64,000 bases of DNA from NCBI RefSeq assembly GCF_051401765.1, contig NW_027480495.1, forward strand, positions 2,108,001-2,172,000, in the 5' to 3' direction. Below, in pieces: positions 62,683 to 64,000 of this stretch. A program made the position numbers and the translations under genes. The notes under the pieces are model-generated. The model worked only from the letters and a program-made list of their open reading frames with translations, searched no databases and had not been told where the DNA came from. The DNA is from Calliopsis andreniformis. Its lineage: Eukaryota > Arthropoda > Insecta > Hymenoptera > Andrenidae. Positions within the stretch are counted from its first letter, which is position 1. Every line of letters starts with the position of its first letter.

Positions 62683-64000
62683 TCAATCCTCAATCCTCAG
62701 TCCTCAATCCTCAATCATCAAACCTCAAACCTCAATCCTCAACCGTCAGTCCTCGTCCTCAATCCTCAACCCTCAATCCTCAATTCTCAATTCTCAATCG
62801 TCAATCCTCAATCGTCAATCTTCAATCCTCAATAGTCAATGTCCAATCCTAGATCCTCAATCCCCAATCCCCAATCTTTAATACTCAATCTTCAATCCTT
62901 AATCCCCAGTCCTCAATCTTCAATCCTCAATGCTCAATCCTCAATCGTCAATCCTCAGTCGTCAGTCCTCAATCCTCAATCCTCAAACCTCAATCCTCAA
63001 CCGTCGGTCCTCGTCCTCAAACCTCAATCCCGAATCCTCAGTCCTGAATCCTCAATCTTCAGCCCTCAGTCCTCAACAATCAATTGTAAATCCTCAGTCC
63101 TCATTAGAATATCCTCAATTCACAGTTTTCAGTACTCAATCCCCAATCTTCAATCTTCAAATCTCAGTCTACAAACATCAATTCGCATCACTCAACACTC
63201 AACACTCCGTCCTCAATATTCAGTCCTCAATCCTCAATCCTCAATCTTTAATCCTCAATACTCAATCTTCAATAATCAATCCTCTATTCTCAATCCTCAG
63301 TCCTCAATCCTCAATCGCCAATCCACAATCCCCAATCCTCAACCTTCAATCCTCAACCTTCAATCCTCAGTCCTCAATCCTCAATCATCGATACTCAATG
63401 TTCAATCCTCAATACTCAACCTTCAATCCTCAACCCTCAATCCTCAGTCCACAATCCTCAATACTCAATCATCAACCTTCAATCCTCAATACTCAATCTT
63501 CAGTCCTCAATTCCCAATCCTCAATCGTCAATCCTCATTCTTCAATCCTCAACACCCAATCCTCAATCCTCAATCCTCTATCCTCCATCCTCAATTCTCA
63601 ATTCTCAATCCTCAAACCTCAATCTTCAATCCTCAATACTCAATCCTCAATCCTCAATACTCATCCATCAATCCTCAATTCTCAATACTCAACAGAATAT
63701 CCTGAATTCTCAGTATTCAATACTCAGACCTCAATCCTCAACCCTCAGACCTCATCCTCCATCCTCAACCCTCAATCCTCAAAAATCAGTCCTCGATCCT
63801 CAATCATCAAACCTCAAACCTCAATCCTCAACCGTCAGTCCTCGTCCTCAATCCTCAACCCTCAATCCTCAATTCTCAATTCTCAATCCTCAATCCTCAA
63901 ACGTTAATGTTCAATCCTCAATACTCAACCTTCAATCCTCAATCCTCGATCCCCAATCCTCAATCCTTAATCCTCAATCTTCAATCCGCAATCCTCAATA
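62683..64000 (+). repeat. 1,890-bp B-type HOR unit (copy 2, cut by window end)
   Basis: Second copy of 60793-62682, present for about 1,318 bp. Differences are rare: CTCAATCCTCAAACC at 62975 against CTCAAGCCTCAAACC in copy 1, and CTCGATCCCC near 63946 against CTCAATCCCC. Confidence 0.82.

Larger units (their letters stand above)
53551..63130 (+). repeat. B-type landmark modules B1, B2 and B3 (14 copies) plus one B4
   Basis: B1 (AGAAAATCC then TCAGTTTTCAATAC) starts with its G at 53706, 54238, 54763, 59323 and 60058. B2 (ATAATATCC then TCAGTTTTCAGTAC) starts at 53551, 54083, 59168, 59700 and 59903. B3 (TTAGAATATCC then ACAGTTTTCAGTAC) has its G at 55866, 57576, 61217 and 63107. One form at 58763 (AGAATATCC then CAGTTATGGTTAC) fits none of these and is called B4. 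All keep heptamer phase and the same slot order as the GAATTC dyad module, but have TCAATTC or CAATTGAC in place of TGAATTC. Confidence 0.8.
1620..63718 (+). repeat. Dyad module, about 78 copies (GAATA...GAATTC...TATTC)
   Basis: Each copy is 24 bp: arms GAATA and TATTC, with GAATTC at positions 10-15. Positions 18-30 form a perfect palindrome, AGTATT-C-AATACT. All parts fall in heptamer phase. Start positions: 1620, 2422, 3279, 4131, 4375, 5143, 5618, 7306, 7550, 8318, 9037, 9986, 11045, 12043, 12727, 13243, 13626, 14072, 14936, 15452, 15835, 16791, 17655, 18353, 19051, 19756, 20335, 21437, 22016, 22866, 24650, 25655, 26338, 27397, 28395, 29079, 29595, 29978, 30906, 31946, 32560, 33265, 34338, 35105, 36247, 37117, 37361, 38045, 38358, 38770, 39398, 40026, 40800, 42221, 42465, 43149, 43462, 43874, 44502, 45130, 45751, 46189, 46572, 46754, 47800, 48491, 49300, 49914, 50598, 51037, 51434, 51998, 52262, 53002, 56906, 58164, 61805, 63695. 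Odd copies: 9986 reads GAATTTCC, 37117 reads GAATATTC, 46189 has GAATTCCCAG, and the 53002 and 58164 copies read CAATATTC in place of CAGTATTC. Function unknown; a protein-binding or cruciform role is only a possibility. Confidence 0.9.
1..64000. repeat. Heptamer satellite array (TCAATCC)n, runs past both window ends
   Basis: The consensus unit is TCAATCC on the plus strand and GGATTGA on the minus strand. Common variants are TCAATAC, TCAATCT, TCAATTC, TCAGTCC, TCAAACC, TCAACCC, TCAATCA, TCGTTCC and TCAATCG. The consensus has no G, so the plus strand is strongly G-poor across the window. Orientation is constant: I saw no GGATTG stretch on the plus strand, so no inverted segment. No transposon, gene or unique sequence interrupts it, and the first and last bases are already repeat. 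Variants are arranged in long repeated blocks rather than at random, which is typical of satellites evolving by unequal exchange and segmental amplification. Array length, HOR order and absence of genes suggest eukaryotic heterochromatin; the species and chromosomal position cannot be read from this sequence. Confidence 0.97.
52191..64000. repeat. Domain B of the satellite: diverged HOR family mixed with A-type stretches
   Basis: From about 52.2 kb new variant strings appear: CTCAAAAATCAGTCC, AAACGTTAATG, TCAGTTTTCA, TCAGTTCCCAAACATC, TCATTAGAATATCC and ACAAT-CA-ATTGT. The GAATTC dyad module becomes rare (52262, 53002, 56906, 58164, 61805, 63695) and related modules take its place. A-type stretches remain, for example about 56.45-57.1 kb and 62.1-62.66 kb. 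The heptamer phase continues across the change, so this is a subfamily boundary inside one array, not a junction with other DNA. Divergence between copies looks higher than in domain A, which suggests an older or less homogenised part of the array. Confidence 0.75.

Noticed and set aside
1620..63718. CRISPR array read from regularly recurring dyad modules
   Set aside because: Spacing is hundreds of bases and irregular, the intervening sequence is itself repetitive, and there are no cas genes.
1620..63718. Heat-shock element in the dyad module
   Set aside because: GAA and TTC triplets are present, but GAATATCC has TCC in the second unit and the third GAA is one base out of the 5-bp register.
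1..64000. Giant repetitive secreted or structural protein (silk, adhesin or antifreeze type)
   Set aside because: No signal peptide or unique terminal domain is seen, stops recur every few hundred bases, and the repeat is ordered at the DNA level (7 bp, in-phase across stops) rather than the codon level.
1..64000. Telomere repeat array
   Set aside because: The minus strand GGATTGA has a telomere-like GG plus A/T look, but I know of no telomerase repeat with this unit. The array is very degenerate with HORs and lacks a pure terminal tract.
1..64000. Cyanobacterial-type heptanucleotide short tandem repeats
   Set aside because: Those heptamer arrays are short and scattered between genes. A gene-free array longer than 64 kb with multi-kb HORs does not fit a bacterial chromosome.
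1..64000. CENP-B box
   Set aside because: CTTCGATTC and CTCGTTCC share a few bases with the left half of the box, but no copy has the right-half CGGG at the required spacing.
1..64000. CCAAT boxes (NF-Y sites) in CCCCAATCC and CTCCAATCC units
   Set aside because: They arise from a single substitution in the heptamer and have no promoter context.
1..64000. tRNA, rRNA, small RNA genes, terminators or riboswitches
   Set aside because: The plus strand is too G-poor to form stable structures. Only short stems in the two landmark modules were found, with no conserved RNA motif.
1..64000. Transposon or viral insertions within the array
   Set aside because: No long terminal repeats, terminal inverted repeats, poly-A tails or coding remnants were seen; even the most diverged stretch (58757-58935) parses as heptamers.

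Overview
The whole 64-kb window is one uninterrupted satellite array. Its unit is the heptamer TCAATCC (read as GGATTGA on the minus strand), about 9,100 units, all in one orientation. I see no gene, RNA gene, transposon, CRISPR array or unique-sequence island, and neither end of the array lies inside the window. A pure array of this size with higher-order repeats points to eukaryotic nuclear heterochromatin (pericentromeric, subtelomeric or sex-chromosome type). The sequence does not let me name the organism.

The array is degenerate but tightly organised. Almost every variant keeps the 7-bp unit length, so even divergent landmarks parse as in-phase heptamers. The main exception is a recurring 6-mer (TCATCC, sometimes TCGTCC, TTATCC or TCATCA), which follows a TCAGTCC- or TCAGCCC-type heptamer. 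Repeat periods obey 7n minus the number of 6-mers in each interval where I counted them. Two landmark modules punctuate the array. The dyad module has a GAATTC core between GAATA and TATTC arms, overlaps a perfect AGTATT-C-AATACT palindrome, and occurs about 78 times. The second, GTCATGAATAC...TTCATAAC, has a potential hairpin and occurs about 59 times.

Layout: 1 to about 52.2 kb is domain A. It is a mosaic of segmental copies at offsets 5,921, 3,175, 2,339, 2,209, 2,719, 1,674/1,681, 16,352, 13,605, 13,509 and 5,104 bp, the last with a nested 628-bp tandem unit. From about 52.2 kb to the end is domain B, where the dyad module is mostly replaced by related forms lacking the GAATTC core. It carries its own 532-bp and 1,890-bp higher-order periods, mixed with A-type stretches. 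The A and B modules look like diverged forms of one ancestral five-heptamer cassette.

The long plus-strand open frames (up to 545 codons, 57126-58763) are artefacts. Seven is coprime to three, so all three plus frames read the same stop-free heptapeptide, while every minus frame meets TGA every seven codons. I therefore annotate no CDS. The features below are repeats and their landmarks, and duplication boundaries are read by eye to within about 10-30 bp unless stated.
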